In this document: piece after piece, positions 1 to 11,830 of the stretch
Numbering within the stretch: position 1 is the stretch's first letter
Layout of the letters: the number at the start of each line of letters is the position of its first letter
Source: Dama dama
Lineage: Eukaryota > Chordata > Mammalia > Artiodactyla > Cervidae
DNA length: 64,000 nucleotides
Reading direction: 5' to 3'
NCBI RefSeq assembly: GCF_033118175.1
Contig: NC_083712.1
Location: forward strand, 9,310,956-9,374,955
Position numbers and translations under genes: made by a program
Notes under the pieces: model-generated
Databases searched by the model: none
Told to the model about the DNA's origin: nothing
What the model saw: only the letters and a program-made list of their open reading frames with translations

Positions 1-269
1 CCCTCCAGGCTTCCCTGCTGAATGCATGGCCTCATCTGTGGTCCAGTTTCTCCATCCAGAACCAAAGAGATGGTGATGCCTCCTGCCTTACTCTTCCGTA
101 TTAACTTGCCCACCAGTGTCTGGGTCCTTGGGGGGTTCACGTCCCTCCACTGGCAGTCTGGCCTTGATCATCCCTGACCTCTGCTCCACCCCCAATGTCA
201 AAAGCTCTGTCCTGCTCACAACTCTGCAAACCTTAAGCAATGTTCTTTCCTGTAGCCAGAATGATACTT

Positions 270-640
270 CTAGATTTTATATCTCCTTATAATCTTTCTG
301 TGCTTAAGAGCCTCTGGTGACCCCACAGCCACCAGGATAGATCTCGTCTGCATGGGAACAACGCTCTGCAGGAGCCTCCCCCCACTTCCTCTGTCAGCGC
401 CCTCCCTCCCCACCCCATGGTCTGCTGCAGCCACGTTTCACTTGAGATTTCTTAAGTTTACTTTGCTCTCCTTGACAGCAAGAGCTTGAAACATTCCATT
501 TCTGTGTGAAATAGGATTTGCCTTTCTTGACCTCTGGGCAATGCCTACTCAATTTTCAGAATTCAGCTTAAAAACAGCACTTCCTCCAGGAAGCCCTCCT
601 TACTGGAATGTGTCCTCTCCACAGCACACACCTTCACCAG
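270..640 (+). repeat. LINE-2 (L2) 3'-end remnant
   Basis: The order of short blocks resembles the 3' part of the ancient mammalian L2 element: a cttaagagcctctggtgacc-like block, then a gctgcagccacgtttcact-like block, then cttcctccaggaagccctcc. The copy is strongly diverged, as expected for a family inactive since before the eutherian radiation. No reading frame survives. The assignment rests on remembered consensus, so boundaries are approximate. Confidence 0.5.
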
Positions 641-1098
641 CACAACTGGTGTGGTTCACACACGTGCTTCTGTCTCACCCAGATCGTTCGTTCTGGACTT
701 GAGACACATGCGTGTTCATCCTGCACCCTCAGTGTGCTGGCGGCTCATTCAGCAAGGACATGGAAGGTCAGCCCTCATGCATGTCTGCACCGGCCATCAC
801 ACCACCCTGTCCACACCCCCAGGGTGAGGTCAGGTGCTTCTCCCGTAGGATCCTGAGAGTGGTCACCTGAGAACACATTTACTGCTCCTGACATAGATCT
901 GTTACTGTCTCCTCACCCTCATCAGCTCACTCTGGGTATCTTCTCCTTTCCCTCTGGGAATCCCAAGGCCATGGTGGGCTTGACTAGAAATCCTTCTGGG
1001 ATGTGTATGCATGATTTCATGTTTTCAGGTTCATTTCTATAGTGATTACTTGGTCTGTGAACATGATTTAGACAGCAGCTCTCTTAAGAGCTCCTGCG
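641..1098. other. No recognisable feature
   Basis: Unique-looking sequence of mixed composition. A short open frame at 608-856 has no recognisable domain and looks like chance. I see no gene, repeat or regulatory element that I can support. Confidence 0.4.
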
Positions 1099-1253
1099 TA
1101 TTCACAGCAATGCTTTCACAATAGCTGGAACGTGGAAGCAACCTGAGTGCCCATCAGCAGAAGAAAATTCTGACATTCACAGTGCTCTTCTTTTTTAGGG
1201 CTGAATAACATTCCACTATATGCACATGCTACACCCACTTACCCAGTCATCAT
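1099..1253. repeat. Old L1 ORF2 C-terminal fragment with internal inversion
   Basis: Bases 1099-1165 read on the plus strand as the L1 ORF2 tail (the stretch around R-T-W-K-Q and P-S-A-D-E). The stretch that should follow, around W-Y-I-Y and M-E-Y-Y-S-A, lies in the opposite orientation at about 1197-1253. The two halves are adjacent in the L1 consensus but inverted here. Both are diverged and non-coding. Confidence 0.55.
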
Positions 1254-1697
1254 CTTTTTTATATAAGATATACGTATATTATAAGCCTATGACATACAAT
1301 TGACCTGAAGACCAAAACAGAGAACAGAGGTTAGGCACATCACATCATCCTAAAAACATCTCCTAAAAACTGGAAATCCAGAATAGTCTCAAACTTGCAT
1401 CCTAATGCTGACAACAGTCTTCACACATTTAAAGTTTAAAGCGACAGTAAATGCCATCTGTCATCTGTTGTTGGGCACTCGAGGTTCTAGAGCCCAGGGT
1501 CCCAGAGTCTCAGAAGGTCAGTGCTAACTGTTCCTTTCCTCACCCATCCCCCAGAGCTCAACTTCTCTTTGGAGCCTTTTACTCTGAATTTTGTGATGTA
1601 ACACCTTATTTCTATTAAATAAACTCAAGAATCTCTGTTGTCAGTTTATTCAACAGGATGTTCATCATGAATTTAAGATGTTGAATTCAAGGTGTAT

Positions 1698-1846
1698 TTT
1701 TAAAAGTTCATATATTTTAATTGGAGGATAATTACTTTACAATATTGTGATGGTTTCTGCCACACGTCAGTATGAATCGGCCATAGGTATACATGTGTCC
1801 CCTCCATCCTGAGCCTCCCTCCCATCTTCCTCCCCACCCTATCATA
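1698..1846 (-). mobile_element. L1-BT 3'UTR tail, strongly 5'-truncated
   Basis: On the plus strand this reads ttttaattggaggataatta followed by the pyrimidine-rich block (cccctcc, ctccctccca) of the ruminant L1 3'UTR, so the element lies on the minus strand. Only about 150 bases of the 3' end are present and no coding sequence remains. It matches the tails at about 8480, 35970 and 37430. Confidence 0.8.
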
Positions 1847-3325
1847 TTTTAAACATTTATTATATTAATGAAAACCGTCTAGAACTATCTTTTGCATTTT
1901 TCCTAGATGTGAAACTCTTCCTATCCTTAATGTTTATATTTTTATTTGGCTTCTCAAATTCCTCATTTTTCTTTCAAGATTATTTGGATGATCCTTATTT
2001 CCTAGAAGAGCATACTTAACTGAGATTCAAGGGCAGATTTTCAGAACACAAACTACATTTTATAGAAACGCTCTACTAGTGACTACTTATTTGTGATCTT
2101 GCTATGTAAGTACATTTTTTTTACACACCATTCTCTTGGTTTTCCTCAACATCTCTGCATCACTTTTCGTCAAGAAATGTCATTTTCCATGAAATGGGAA
2201 GAAGTTCACAGCCAAGAGGACTTACGATATACTCAAGTTACCTTCTTGAAAATTGGTAGAATCAGCAAGGCTGCTAAAACACATTGGTTTTGAGGCCTCA
2301 GCTTCCTTGGCTGCCTGACTTGGACACTGTGGCGAGTTCCAGCCTGTGTTGGCAGTAGGGATGACAGCTGCTTCACTTCCCTCACGTCTTCCTGGGCTTT
2401 CAGCCGGTTATCCTGCTCTCGGAAACCTTTCCGTTTGTTGTCACAATGTTTTTTGTTGTTGTTGTTGTCATAATCGTTTTTCACGATTACATCATTGAAA
2501 TAATTAGCCTTTTTTCTTTCCTTTTGCAATCTTAATGTTCCTACTATTCCACTGAAGTCCTTGAAGGCATGTTATCTTACTGGTCTCATCTGTGTATAGT
2601 GATGATAAATGGATGTGTTGGGTGAGTTAATGAACATGAGTTTAGATACCAACATAGGACTTGGGATTTTCATGTTTTTTTTTTTTTTTAAACAGAAATC
2701 TAAATAATAAATATCATGCCACTTTAAAATTAGAATGCAGCAATAGCTTAATTGTAAAGTTTCATCTTCAGTCATACATAGACTTCATGTCCAACACGCT
2801 TTATAAATGTACACTCTTTATGCACCTGAAGAGGCCTAGTGACAGCTCTCTCCACACCACCTCACAATGATTTGATAGACTGTTTCATTCCTGTAGGAAG
2901 TCCAGGCACATAGAGAGTTGACACAGAGCTCTTGTTCGGAAAGAGAGAGAGAAGTGTAAAAGCATAGGAGAGACATGTGAACAAGTAATTATATTAACAG
3001 CTGCTTGAACATCAAAAGCCATCAGAAAATGTCCACTGAGATGAAAAGAAATGGCATAAAATTACAAAGAACACAACAGAAAGTTACATATTTTATTTGA
3101 AGTCACAGAGTCTCCCTGGAGGTTCGCAAAGCATGGAGCAAACAGGGGTACTGTGTGGAGCTTTTAACATCTGTGGGCAATGACCTTCATAACGTTCAAC
3201 TGGAAACAGCCACCCACATAACAACTGACACAGAAGGATCCTCCTGAATACATTCCTTATCTGGAGAAATGTCTTTGAAGATATACTTCTTATAAAACTT
3301 CAGTTTAAAACCACATGTGACTATG
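1847..3325. other. No gene; simple-sequence patches
   Basis: Mostly AT-rich unique sequence. It holds a short (GTT)n tract at about 2450-2468 and a T-run with A-rich edge near 2675-2692. Short open frames in both orientations lack recognisable domains. I see no exon structure. Confidence 0.4.
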
Positions 3326-3838
3326 TTCAGTTCAGTTCAGTCACTCAGTCGTGTCCAACTCTGCGACCCCATGGACTGCAGCACGCCAGGCCTGCCTGTC
3401 CATCACCAACTCCCAGAGCCTACTCAAACTCAAGTCCATTGAGTCGGTGATGCCATCCAACCATCTCATCCTCTGTCGTCCCCTTCTCCTCCTGCCTTCG
3501 ATCTTTCCCAGCATTAGGGTCTTTTCAAATGAGCCAGCTGTTCGAATCAGGTGGCCAAAATATTGTAGTTTCAGCTTCAGCATCAGTCCTTCCAATGAAT
3601 ATTCAGGACTGATTTCCTTTAGGATGGACTGGTTGGATCTCCTTGCAGTCCAAGGGACTCTCAAGAGTCTTCTCAAACACCACAGTTCAAAAATATCAAT
3701 TCTTCGGTGCTCAACTATCTTTATAGTCCATCTCTCACATCCATACACGACTGCTGGAAAAACCATAGCCTTGACTACATGGACCTTCATTGGCAAAGCA
3801 ATGTCTTTGCTTTTTAATATGCTGTCTAGGTTGGTCAC
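3326..3838 (-). mobile_element. BovB (RTE) 3' end, 5'-truncated
   Basis: The minus strand stays open from 3838 to 3341 and encodes the C-terminal part of the BovB ORF2 protein downstream of the reverse transcriptase core, with M-T-N-L-D-S-I-L-K, Y-G-C-E-R-W and V-P-W-T-A-R-R blocks. The 3' terminus lies at 3326-3340 as the gttcagttcagttcag repeat (minus strand ctgaactgaac). The catalytic RT motifs and endonuclease are absent, so the copy is dead. Known background: BovB is a vertebrate RTE element with patchy distribution attributed to horizontal transfer. Confidence 0.9.
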
Positions 3839-4084
3839 TATGCTATTTTACACTAAATTGTGATAATCCCCAAAGATATACTATGTACAGTATTTACATT
3901 GTCTCAAAATACTACATTTGTTTCACTTCTAGTCTTTCTAAAAATAGGAAGAAAAAATTAATCTGTGTTTACTTTTTTACAAAACAGCAAAAAAGTAAAA
4001 ATTCAGAGTATCTTTATTTTCACACTAATATAAAAGAACGATTTTCTGAATGACTCCCACACCTACTATTTTTATCCAGCTTCA

Positions 4085-4285
4085 CTGAAAAAGACCCTGA
4101 TGCTGGGAAAGATGGAGGGCAAGAGGAGAAGGAGGCAACAGAGGATGAGATGGTGGGATGTCCATCACTGAATGGACATGAGTTTGAGCAAGCTCTGGGA
4201 GATGGTGGAGGACAGGGAAGCCTGGCGTGCTGCAGCCCACGGGGCCGCAGAGCCGGACACAACTTAGCGACTGAGCAAATTGAAA
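4085..4285 (+). mobile_element. BovB 3' terminal fragment
   Basis: The last ~200 bases of BovB: a gaccctgatgctgggaaaga block, gatgagatggtgggatg, then the terminal agagccggacacaacttagc stretch. It lies on the plus strand. Because the copy at 3326-3838 also contains the BovB 3' end, the two are separate insertions and not one inverted element. Confidence 0.85.
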
Positions 4286-5449
4286 TTATAATCATGTGAA
4301 GACGTGCATCATCAGTTGCTCAAAAAACAACAGAAGCATGGAGGAAAAAGTGCCTTCAGAACGTGGTGGCTTGTTTCATAATCTTAATCTCCAGCTTTTA
4401 AATTTTCCAGAGTGCTCGCATTTCAAAGCTCCACTAGGTGATGCTGTGAGAATGTTGATGGGCAGAGCAAATTCCTTCATAACAAACGGGAAACTTTTAT
4501 TTTTTATTTTTTGGTAATTTTTGACATTTTATTAATTTTTAAAACCTTGATATTTAAGGTAGCTCAGTCACTATGCAGCTCAAGGTACTTTAACTCCTAG
4601 GCTCATGGTCTAAAGCCCAAGAATTGGTTGGCCCTGAAGGTCCCATAAGATGGGGCTCCAACCTGGACAGCACATTAAACCTCCCCATGTTGGGCCCCTT
4701 ACAACACAAACCAGCATCATGATGTGTAATGTGAGCATATACAGTTCCTGCCAACTTTACCTCAACAAGGCTGGGAAAATTTAAAAATTTTGCCTCTGTT
4801 TTCCCTTGTTACCCTTTGGAATACTGGTAAAACATGGTTAGTGGAGTCTATTGTGTGTGATTCTAGGTGTAGAAAAATATGTTATTGTGCTTAAAGATGT
4901 AAATTTTTTTTTTTGCAATATACATTAAAGATGTAAATTTATAAAAATTGCCAAACTGGAGATAGGAATTTAGCTTTCAGGTCATTATACGCATCACCTA
5001 TAAAAACTTCAAGTGACTGAAATGCATTTTTAATACTGGTTTCCATTCTTTGCTTGTAATGACTGCGATTAGATATCTCTTTAGCACATATTTAAATAAT
5101 CTTTCTTTGGTTAAATATAAGTTTTATAATAGGAAACTTACTGAAACAGTATATTATAGTGCTTTGGTCTGGGAAAAAAATCATAAAAGGAATACAGCTG
5201 AAGTCTGCAGTGAATGCAAGGACCAAGCAAAATCTCCCATTCTTCCTACAAAACAGTCCCTTGGCAGCCAGGGACTGTGTTCACTGCATCTGGTGCACTT
5301 GGGGAGCCCCGGCCTCCGGGGCCACGGAACCACAAGGATGCGAGGAGAGGCATGGGGGCCTCGTGTGTTTGTTCCTTTCAGGGCTCGTCCAGGGTGAGCT
5401 AGGGGGCCTCAAATCTCAGTGGACACACACTGAGGCCACATGATCAAGT
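4286..5449. other. No gene; possible ancient L1 tail
   Basis: AT-rich sequence with no supported gene. About 4712-4790 resembles the end of an old L1 3'UTR (a cctcaacaaggctgggaaaa-type block) but is too diverged for a firm call. From about 5290 G+C rises toward the CpG-rich block that follows. Confidence 0.35.
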
Positions 5450-5985
5450 CAGGATGGGTTAAATCATCGGCCGCCCACTCGCATCCTGAGCCGCGTTGGG
5501 GGCTCTGCGGTGCAGGAGTGGGTCGGGGCCCCTCTGGGGGGGGCTGTCATCACACACCTGTCAGCCGTAGGCCCCGCACTGTCAGCTCTGCAGCCAGCGC
5601 CGCATCCTCCTCGTGGCCCTGGGGCTGGGCCGCTGGACCCCGCTCCCAGTGAGGATTACGTGCAGCGGGGACAGCTGTTCGCTTTCCCACAGATCCGTTC
5701 ACTCATTAAGCCACGACGCAAACGTTTCTGACATACGGGGCGCAAACGGATGTCCTGGCAGCTCACGGAATGTTTATTCTGGTTCGTGTCGCCGTGAACA
5801 GAGCACAAAAATGCAGAAATGGCGGCCAACTGCAGGCACGCGGACTCCGGGTCTGTGCCTCTGTGAGATCCTCACGCACATCGCTGCTTGAGGAGCGCCG
5901 TCCTGAGCAGCGCGCGGCGCCTGCAGCCCGCTGGGGCAGAGGAAGGGCGGCGCGTCCCTCTCAAAACGGCTGCTCGCTGTGTTTA
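5450..5985. promoter_or_regulatory. CpG-island-like block, not in a recognised repeat
   Basis: A hand count finds about 45 CpG dinucleotides in roughly 530 bases at about 60% G+C, so observed/expected CpG is near 1, while the flanks are CpG-poor. It contains aaatggcggcc (5817-5827), a good match to a YY1-type site, and several cgcgc clusters around 5915-5960. No repeat family is recognised. The overlapping short frames (for example 5613-5891 and 5774-6010 minus) look like by-products of high G+C. It could be an orphan CpG island or first exon/promoter of an unseen transcript. CpG content is observed; promoter function is inference. Confidence 0.45.
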
Positions 5986-8455
5986 CCTCTAACTGCAGAT
6001 GAAGAACCAAAGGGCCACTGAAGGCAGCTGTGGCAGGGAGAAGTCATATGGTTTATAACTGATCAGAAAAACAAGCACCTTCATCGCTAACCATGTGGAA
6101 GCTGACTCAGGTTGGCCAGGGACCCACTGGCCCCTGATTGCTAAAGGCAACTGGCCTTTGTCCATTTGCTGCCCCACAACTGAATCACGCTCCAGACAGG
6201 GCTCGAAAAACTTCACAAATAATATGAACTATTAATGTAAATTTGAAATCTCAGATGATAAATAACAATTTATTTTAATAGACTGAACAAGAAATAGGAA
6301 GTCCATAGCTTTCCCTTCAAATGTATGGCAAAGGGGTACTTCCCGTTTTAGCACCGATAGCAATAATCCTTTTCCCACCATGAAACAACAAACCTATAAA
6401 ATACAACTGAAAAAGCAATCTACTAAAATGTGCAAGTGAAGATACATAAATTTTTAAGAATCAAATATATAATTTCAAAGGAACTAAATCCTATTCATTC
6501 CTAAGTATGGTTAAGCAAGGAGTTTTTTATGTGTTTCACTGATAGGCAATATAAAGGCAAGTCAGAATCTAATTCCCTCACACTGGACAAGGAACCATAA
6601 AATAAGCTGCTCTGTAATAAGGACATAATTCTTTCCTCTGTGTGGATGATGTCAATCAACATTTTGGATGTGAATTCCCAAAGAGGCTTACCATCTCATT
6701 GTTGGCCCTTTCCATCTCACTCTAGGATCTTTGAAGTTGGTAGACGACTTCTCTATGTATTTGGGGGAATTTGGCAAGAAAAGAAAGAAGGTTATTTTCT
6801 ACACTTAGGGGATCTAAGATAGGAACAAATTATGTGATTTGATCACGCAGAAGGTGAGCTTCAGAGTCTCTGCCAGAAGCTGGGTTGTCTGTAGGGATTC
6901 AAAGCAGAGACACTGCCGCAGAACAAGACCCTGTCCTGCCCTGTCCTCTCGTTATCTAGCTGTGTGTTTATCCTTCTGTTTTCCTTTCTGTCTCTGAGGG
7001 AAAGGATCACATAATAATAAGTTTATCTACTTGTATGTAGACACACGAATCAAATTAAAATAAGAATTCTACTTGCTACACAATGACTTAGAGCACGTTT
7101 CATGTAACAAGTGCTAGATTTGAAGACGTTGAGGCTTCATGTGACTTAAGTGTCCATGTGGTCATGACAAATAACATTCTGCATCTTCCAAAGAAAGGGA
7201 GCCCCCAACCCCCCAAAAATTCACCTCATGTGGGAGCCAGCACAGAACTCTTCTTAGAGGTGTGATGGCGAATTTTATGTATCAGTTTGGCAACAGCATG
7301 AGTTCTGTCCATCAGATCATTTCTTCTTGGCAATGCCCTCATCAACTGCAAAACTGTAAAATTATTACTCCTCTGATGGTAAAGATGCTTTTCTCAGCTG
7401 CTAATCTCATTTCTTCTTGAGCTTCATTAAGCCTTAAGCATCCAAGGATTTTGACCCATTAGCTCCAGAATGCCACCCTGAAGACCTTGGGAAGCTGTAT
7501 GCTGGCCTCACCTAGAAGTGCAATCTGAAAATCAACCTGACTACTGATCTTGAATGGACTACAGACCACCTACTTGGTGAGAATTTTCTTTTGTTTTACC
7601 TTGTGTTACCTACAGTATGTCATTTTCTACATAAATCACTGAAAAAAGATTTGGTAGAAAAAAAGTGACACATTGCCATTAATAACTTAAGAATAGAAAA
7701 AGTAGAAAATAAAGGATGGCATTAAGCACGTGTGTGTGTGTTGTGCGCTTACCACCCAAAATGTGGTATCATGCCATTTCTCAATCTAAATTTGACATTT
7801 CAGGTCATGCCAACCAAATTATATATACATTTAGTCTTTTTGTTTGAAAAATGCAAAAAAAAAAAAATTAGTAATGATGACAACAGCAACTAGCCAGGGA
7901 GAAGAGCAGACAATGCAGTTTCCATGTTCCCAAAAAGATTAGAAATGGATGGAGGGGTGTCCGTGGGGCCTGTTGAACCCAGACTCCCAGTCACACAAAT
8001 GGGGGGCCCTGGGCTGTCCACCCCTGCACAAGTGGTTGCAAGAGGCTGAGACAGAAGCGACACCCCGAGCCCTCACCCGCACCTCACGCTACCTGGTGGT
8101 GCCTCCTCTGATGTTCCATTTCATGGGCAGCACACACAAGAGACAATGGTCTAACAAAATGGAAACAGACTCTCTGGGCCAGGCCAGTGGCAGGAGGCAG
8201 GGCTCAAGAGACGGGGACCAGGCGGGTTGGCTGAATGTCTGTAACCTCGTGGTGGGAATCACTCTCAAGCAGCCCTTCTGCAAGCAAATCTGTAGGGAGA
8301 GGTACTGAGAGATTCTGTGAAGGTGGATGGAGCTAGAGAAGAAATCGTATAGTGCTGACACAGAGACTCCCTAACGAGAGCTCAGTTTACCTGAAGAGTG
8401 CGGTCCCCCAGCTAAAGACTTACCTGACCCCACAAAGCTCCTAATGACGTTGTTA
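5986..8455. other. No gene recognised
   Basis: AT-rich unique sequence. About 7262-7300 (gtgatggcgaattttatgta) faintly resembles an old DNA-transposon or LTR-type repeat but cannot be named. A short GT-rich patch lies at 7729-7742 and an A-run at 7856-7867. The open frame at 7949-8308 (119 codons) has no recognisable domain. Confidence 0.35.
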
Positions 8456-8468
8456 AAGCCTCATTCTT
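8456..8468. repeat. Left target-site duplication of nested L1 pair
   Basis: Reads aagcctcattctt; it matches aagtctcattctt at 9804-9816 with one difference. The pair flanks both L1 pieces between them, as expected if the second L1 landed in the first one's tail. Confidence 0.65.
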
Positions 8469-9410
8469 TTTTAAAAATTTATTTTAATTGGAGGCTAATT
8501 ACTTTACAATATTGTGGTGGTTTTTTTTGCCATACATTGACATGAATCAGCCACAGGTGTTCATGTGTTCCCCATCCCTAACCCCCCTCCCCTCTCCCTC
8601 CCCACCCCATCCCTCAGGGTCATCCCAGTGTACCAGCCTCGAGCACCCTGTCTCATGCATCAAACTTAGTCTGGTGATCCATTTCGTATATGATAATATA
8701 CATGTTTCAGTGCTATTCTCTCAGGTCATCCCATCCTCGACTTCTCCCACAGAGTCCAAAAGTCTGTTCTTTATATCTGTGTCTCTTTTGCTGTCTTGCA
8801 TATAGGGTTGTCATTACCATCTCTCTAAATTCCGTATATATGTGTTAGTATACTGTATTGGTGTTTCTCTTTCTGACTTACTTCACTCTGTATAATAGGC
8901 TCCAGTTTCATCCACCTCATTAGAACTGATTCAAATGCATTCTTTTTAATAGCTGAGTAATATTCCATTCTGTATATGTACCACAGCTTTCTTATCCATT
9001 TGTCTGCCGATGGACATCTAGCCTGCTTCCATGTCCTGGCTGTTATAAACAGTGCTGTGATGAACATTGGGGTACACATGTCTCTTTCAATTCTGGTTTC
9101 CTCGGTGTGTTTGCTCAGCAGTGGGATTGCTGGGTCATATGGCAGTTCTATTTGCAGTTTTTTAAGGAATCTCCACACTGTTCTCCATAGTGGCTGTACT
9201 AGTTTGCATTCCCACCAACAGTGTAAGAAGGTTCCCTTTTCTCCACACTCTCTGGCATTTATCGTTTGTAGACTTTTTGATAGCAGCCATTCTGCCCGGC
9301 ATGAGATGGTACCTCATTATGGTTTTGATTTGCATTTCTCTGATAATGAGTGATGTTGAACACCTCTTCATGTGTTTGTTAGCCATCTGTATATCTTCTT
9401 TGGAGAAAGT
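8469..9410 (-). mobile_element. L1-BT, 5'-truncated (3'UTR plus ORF2 tail)
   Basis: Minus-strand L1. The T-rich end at 8469 is its poly-A tail. The 3'UTR runs to about 8824, and the last ORF2 codons are read upward from 8825, ending in the H-I-Y-G-I stop typical of the family. The frame open from 9178 to 8825 holds L-P-Y-D-P-A-I-P-L-L and the M-E-Y-Y-S-A-I block. A frameshift near 9165-9180 puts upstream codons (9386-9162) in another frame. The 5' break near 9410 lies at the K-E-D-I-Q-M-A-N-K region, so no endonuclease or RT core remains. Confidence 0.9.
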
Positions 9411-9803
9411 ATTCTTCTAAAAAATTTATTTATTTTTAATTGAAGGATGATTGCTTTACAATCTTGTTTTGGTTTCTGCCATACAGCAACATGAATCAGC
9501 CATAGTTATACATACGTCCCCTCCGTCCTGAATCTCCCTCCCACCTCCCACCCCCTCCCACCCTTCTGGGTCATCTCAGAGCACTGAGTTGAGCCCCCTG
9601 TGTCATACAGTGAATTCCCCCTGGCTATCTGTTTTACATATGGTAACACGTACGTTTCAATGCTACTCTCTCCATTCGTCCCACCCTCTCCTTCCCCATG
9701 TTCACAAGTCTGTTCCCTACATCTGTGTCTCCACTGCTGCCCTCCAAATAGGTTCATCAGTACCATCTTTCTAGATTCCATATCTATGTAAACATATGAC
9801 ATG
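9411..9803 (-). mobile_element. Older L1 3'UTR tail
   Basis: A second minus-strand L1 tail directly abuts the first: T-rich start, tttaattgaaggatgattgc, pyrimidine-rich 3'UTR, and a ctagattccatatct end at about 9770-9785 corresponding to the ORF2 stop region. It differs from L1-BT in the same places as the element at 11.8-18.9 kb, so it belongs to an older subfamily. Confidence 0.8.
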
Positions 9804-9816
9804 AAGTCTCATTCTT
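9804..9816. repeat. Right target-site duplication of nested L1 pair
   Basis: Reads aagtctcattctt, the partner of 8456-8468. Confidence 0.65.
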
Positions 9817-11444
9817 AAGCATAAACCAAGCGCTGAGGGTAACCGGACAGCTATGACACAAAAGAGGACGCTGAGTAACAGAAATACTGAACTAAAACCA
9901 GAACTCCAGGGAAATATGGCGACCCCAAGAACTAGAGCTAACGTCGCCAGAGGAAGGAGGGAAGGTACTGCACCTGTGAGACAGGAGCCAACAGCTGGAG
10001 ATGAGCAACTGGGGACCGCGGGGACCCAGAAGTCAGCCACGTGGCGGCTCTAACGGAAGCATCACCAGGGCCCTGGGAGGCAATGGCGAGGACTAGCTCT
10101 GCAGGCTGAACAGAAGAGTAAAGAAAAAGAAGATATGGGGTATATTTGAAGTCTATGGGAGTTGTGAACAAAACAGAGTAGGGGTGAAATAAGATTAAAA
10201 ATACATAGTCATACTGGAGACGTAAACATGAGCAGGAAGGCGGCATGAGTGTTCATTCCAAGCTTATGAGAGGCAAGGATTTGTCAAGTGCACAAAAAGG
10301 GAAACCCTCCTGTACATGGCAAACCCTGGCTTATTCTTTCCTACCACTTTCTGGCCACAGGCTATCTGCTGCAGCAAACACAGTCCGGCTCAGAATGGCT
10401 GTTTCTCATGACAGCAGACACTGGCCTTGCAAAACAGAGGTCTCCTGTAGCTTTCAGGGGGAAATCAGGAAAAGTAACTAAAACACAGAGTGTATTCATG
10501 TGCAAATGTATTCATACGCTGAACTTGAATTTCATTTCAAAGATTAGCTTATATATTAGAGGATTTTTTCCCCTAAAACTCAAGCTGTCTTATGCTTTTG
10601 GATTTCAAAACTGATGATACTGATTGTGCATTCTGAATTTGGTTGACAATTCTGTGGATGATTGATATGGCCCTTTTGAAAGCATCTTAGCTCTGCAGCC
10701 CTAAGCAAAGTAGTCATTTGGTTGGAATAGGCAATTATGAAGCCACATGGGAAGGGCACATTCTAAAAGACAAGTTTAAATGATGATTTTCCATGACTAC
10801 TTTTTTGGCATCTGATTTTATAATGGTCAAAGGCCTCAAAAAAATCTTTCCATTTCTTTGTCTCATTTGCCGTCTCTTCGATAAATCTGCAATGCCCTCC
10901 TAATGCTATTGTAAAATAAAATTATAAGATGCTTTAAAGCAACTGAATTTCCCCAAACTTTCTTAATGAGCTAATAAAATAAGAACAACGGGTCCAGATA
11001 TCCCTAATGTTTCTATGGAAAAGGTTACACCATTCTCATTCAAGGTTAATGATGAGGCTGTGGGTCATTTAATAAGTGCTAAATTGGCCTGTGATGTTTT
11101 AAATTGTCCATAAATAATGACTAGGCAAATGGACTGTAAGCCAAAAATTATTTATGATCGACCTCGGTGATCAATCTTGCAAACGTTTGTATAAATGACT
11201 CATCATATTACTCAAAGTCAGGGAAAGATTTAATCACTTACACAATGACAGCATAAAATGACTAAAAGAAGTTAGAATTAAGTGTGAGGGAGAGAGAAAC
11301 TGAATAAAGTTTGAACACGTACTTCATTCACCAATAAATATAGTGATTGGTAAATATGATATGATTCCCATAGAATCATTTGCAAAAAACATTTATATGC
11401 ATTGTCTTTTGAAAAAATTTTGTGTTACTATAAGATAGGCAGTA
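9817..11444. other. No gene; AT-rich unique block, possible conserved non-coding element
   Basis: No repeat or exon is recognised. About 10840-11340 is AT-rich, nearly free of CpG, and dense in TAAT/ATTA-type words (for example catttaataagtgctaaatt, cataaataatgact), a texture often seen in developmental enhancers. That reading is inference from composition only. Short frames at 9853-10053 and 10288-10614 have no recognisable domains. Confidence 0.3.
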
Positions 11445-11570
11445 AAGATTGTGCCCATTTTTTTCAGGTGGGCATCTCACACTCAGAAAGGTTATATATG
11501 CTGCTAAGTAATGAAACTGCAGTTCAACTCTAGACTGCATGCCTCCAAAACCATTTGGTCCAGTGTTATG
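11445..11570 (+). repeat. MIR SINE remnant
   Basis: Block order matches MIR: cccattttttt, then cactcagaaaggtta, then taatgaaactgcagttcaac, then ctagactgcatgcctccaaa. It is diverged and non-coding, as usual for this ancient family. Confidence 0.55.
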
Positions 11571-11830
11571 TTCTATGGTCTCTCACCTCACACAGACACA
11601 TGGCCTGAATATTCATACATAGTTATTAGGAATTTTTTTTTCATGTACAGTATTTTATGATTCAATTTATGCAAAATACTCAGTATAGGCAAATTTACAG
11701 AAGCAAGGTAGATAAGAGGCTAGAGAGAGGGAAAAATGGGTATGACTGCTTAATGGTGATGGAATTTCCTTTTTTTGTGTGGTTGTTTTGTTTCTTTTTC
11801 AATTAAAAATTTTATTTAATTTTTAATTAA

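Noticed and set aside
3326..4285. One BovB with a 5' inversion
   Set aside because: Both the minus-strand piece and the plus-strand piece contain the BovB 3' end, so they are two insertions.
7949..8308. 119-codon frame in unique sequence
   Set aside because: No domain, no support for exon structure, and overlapping frames on the other strand of similar length.
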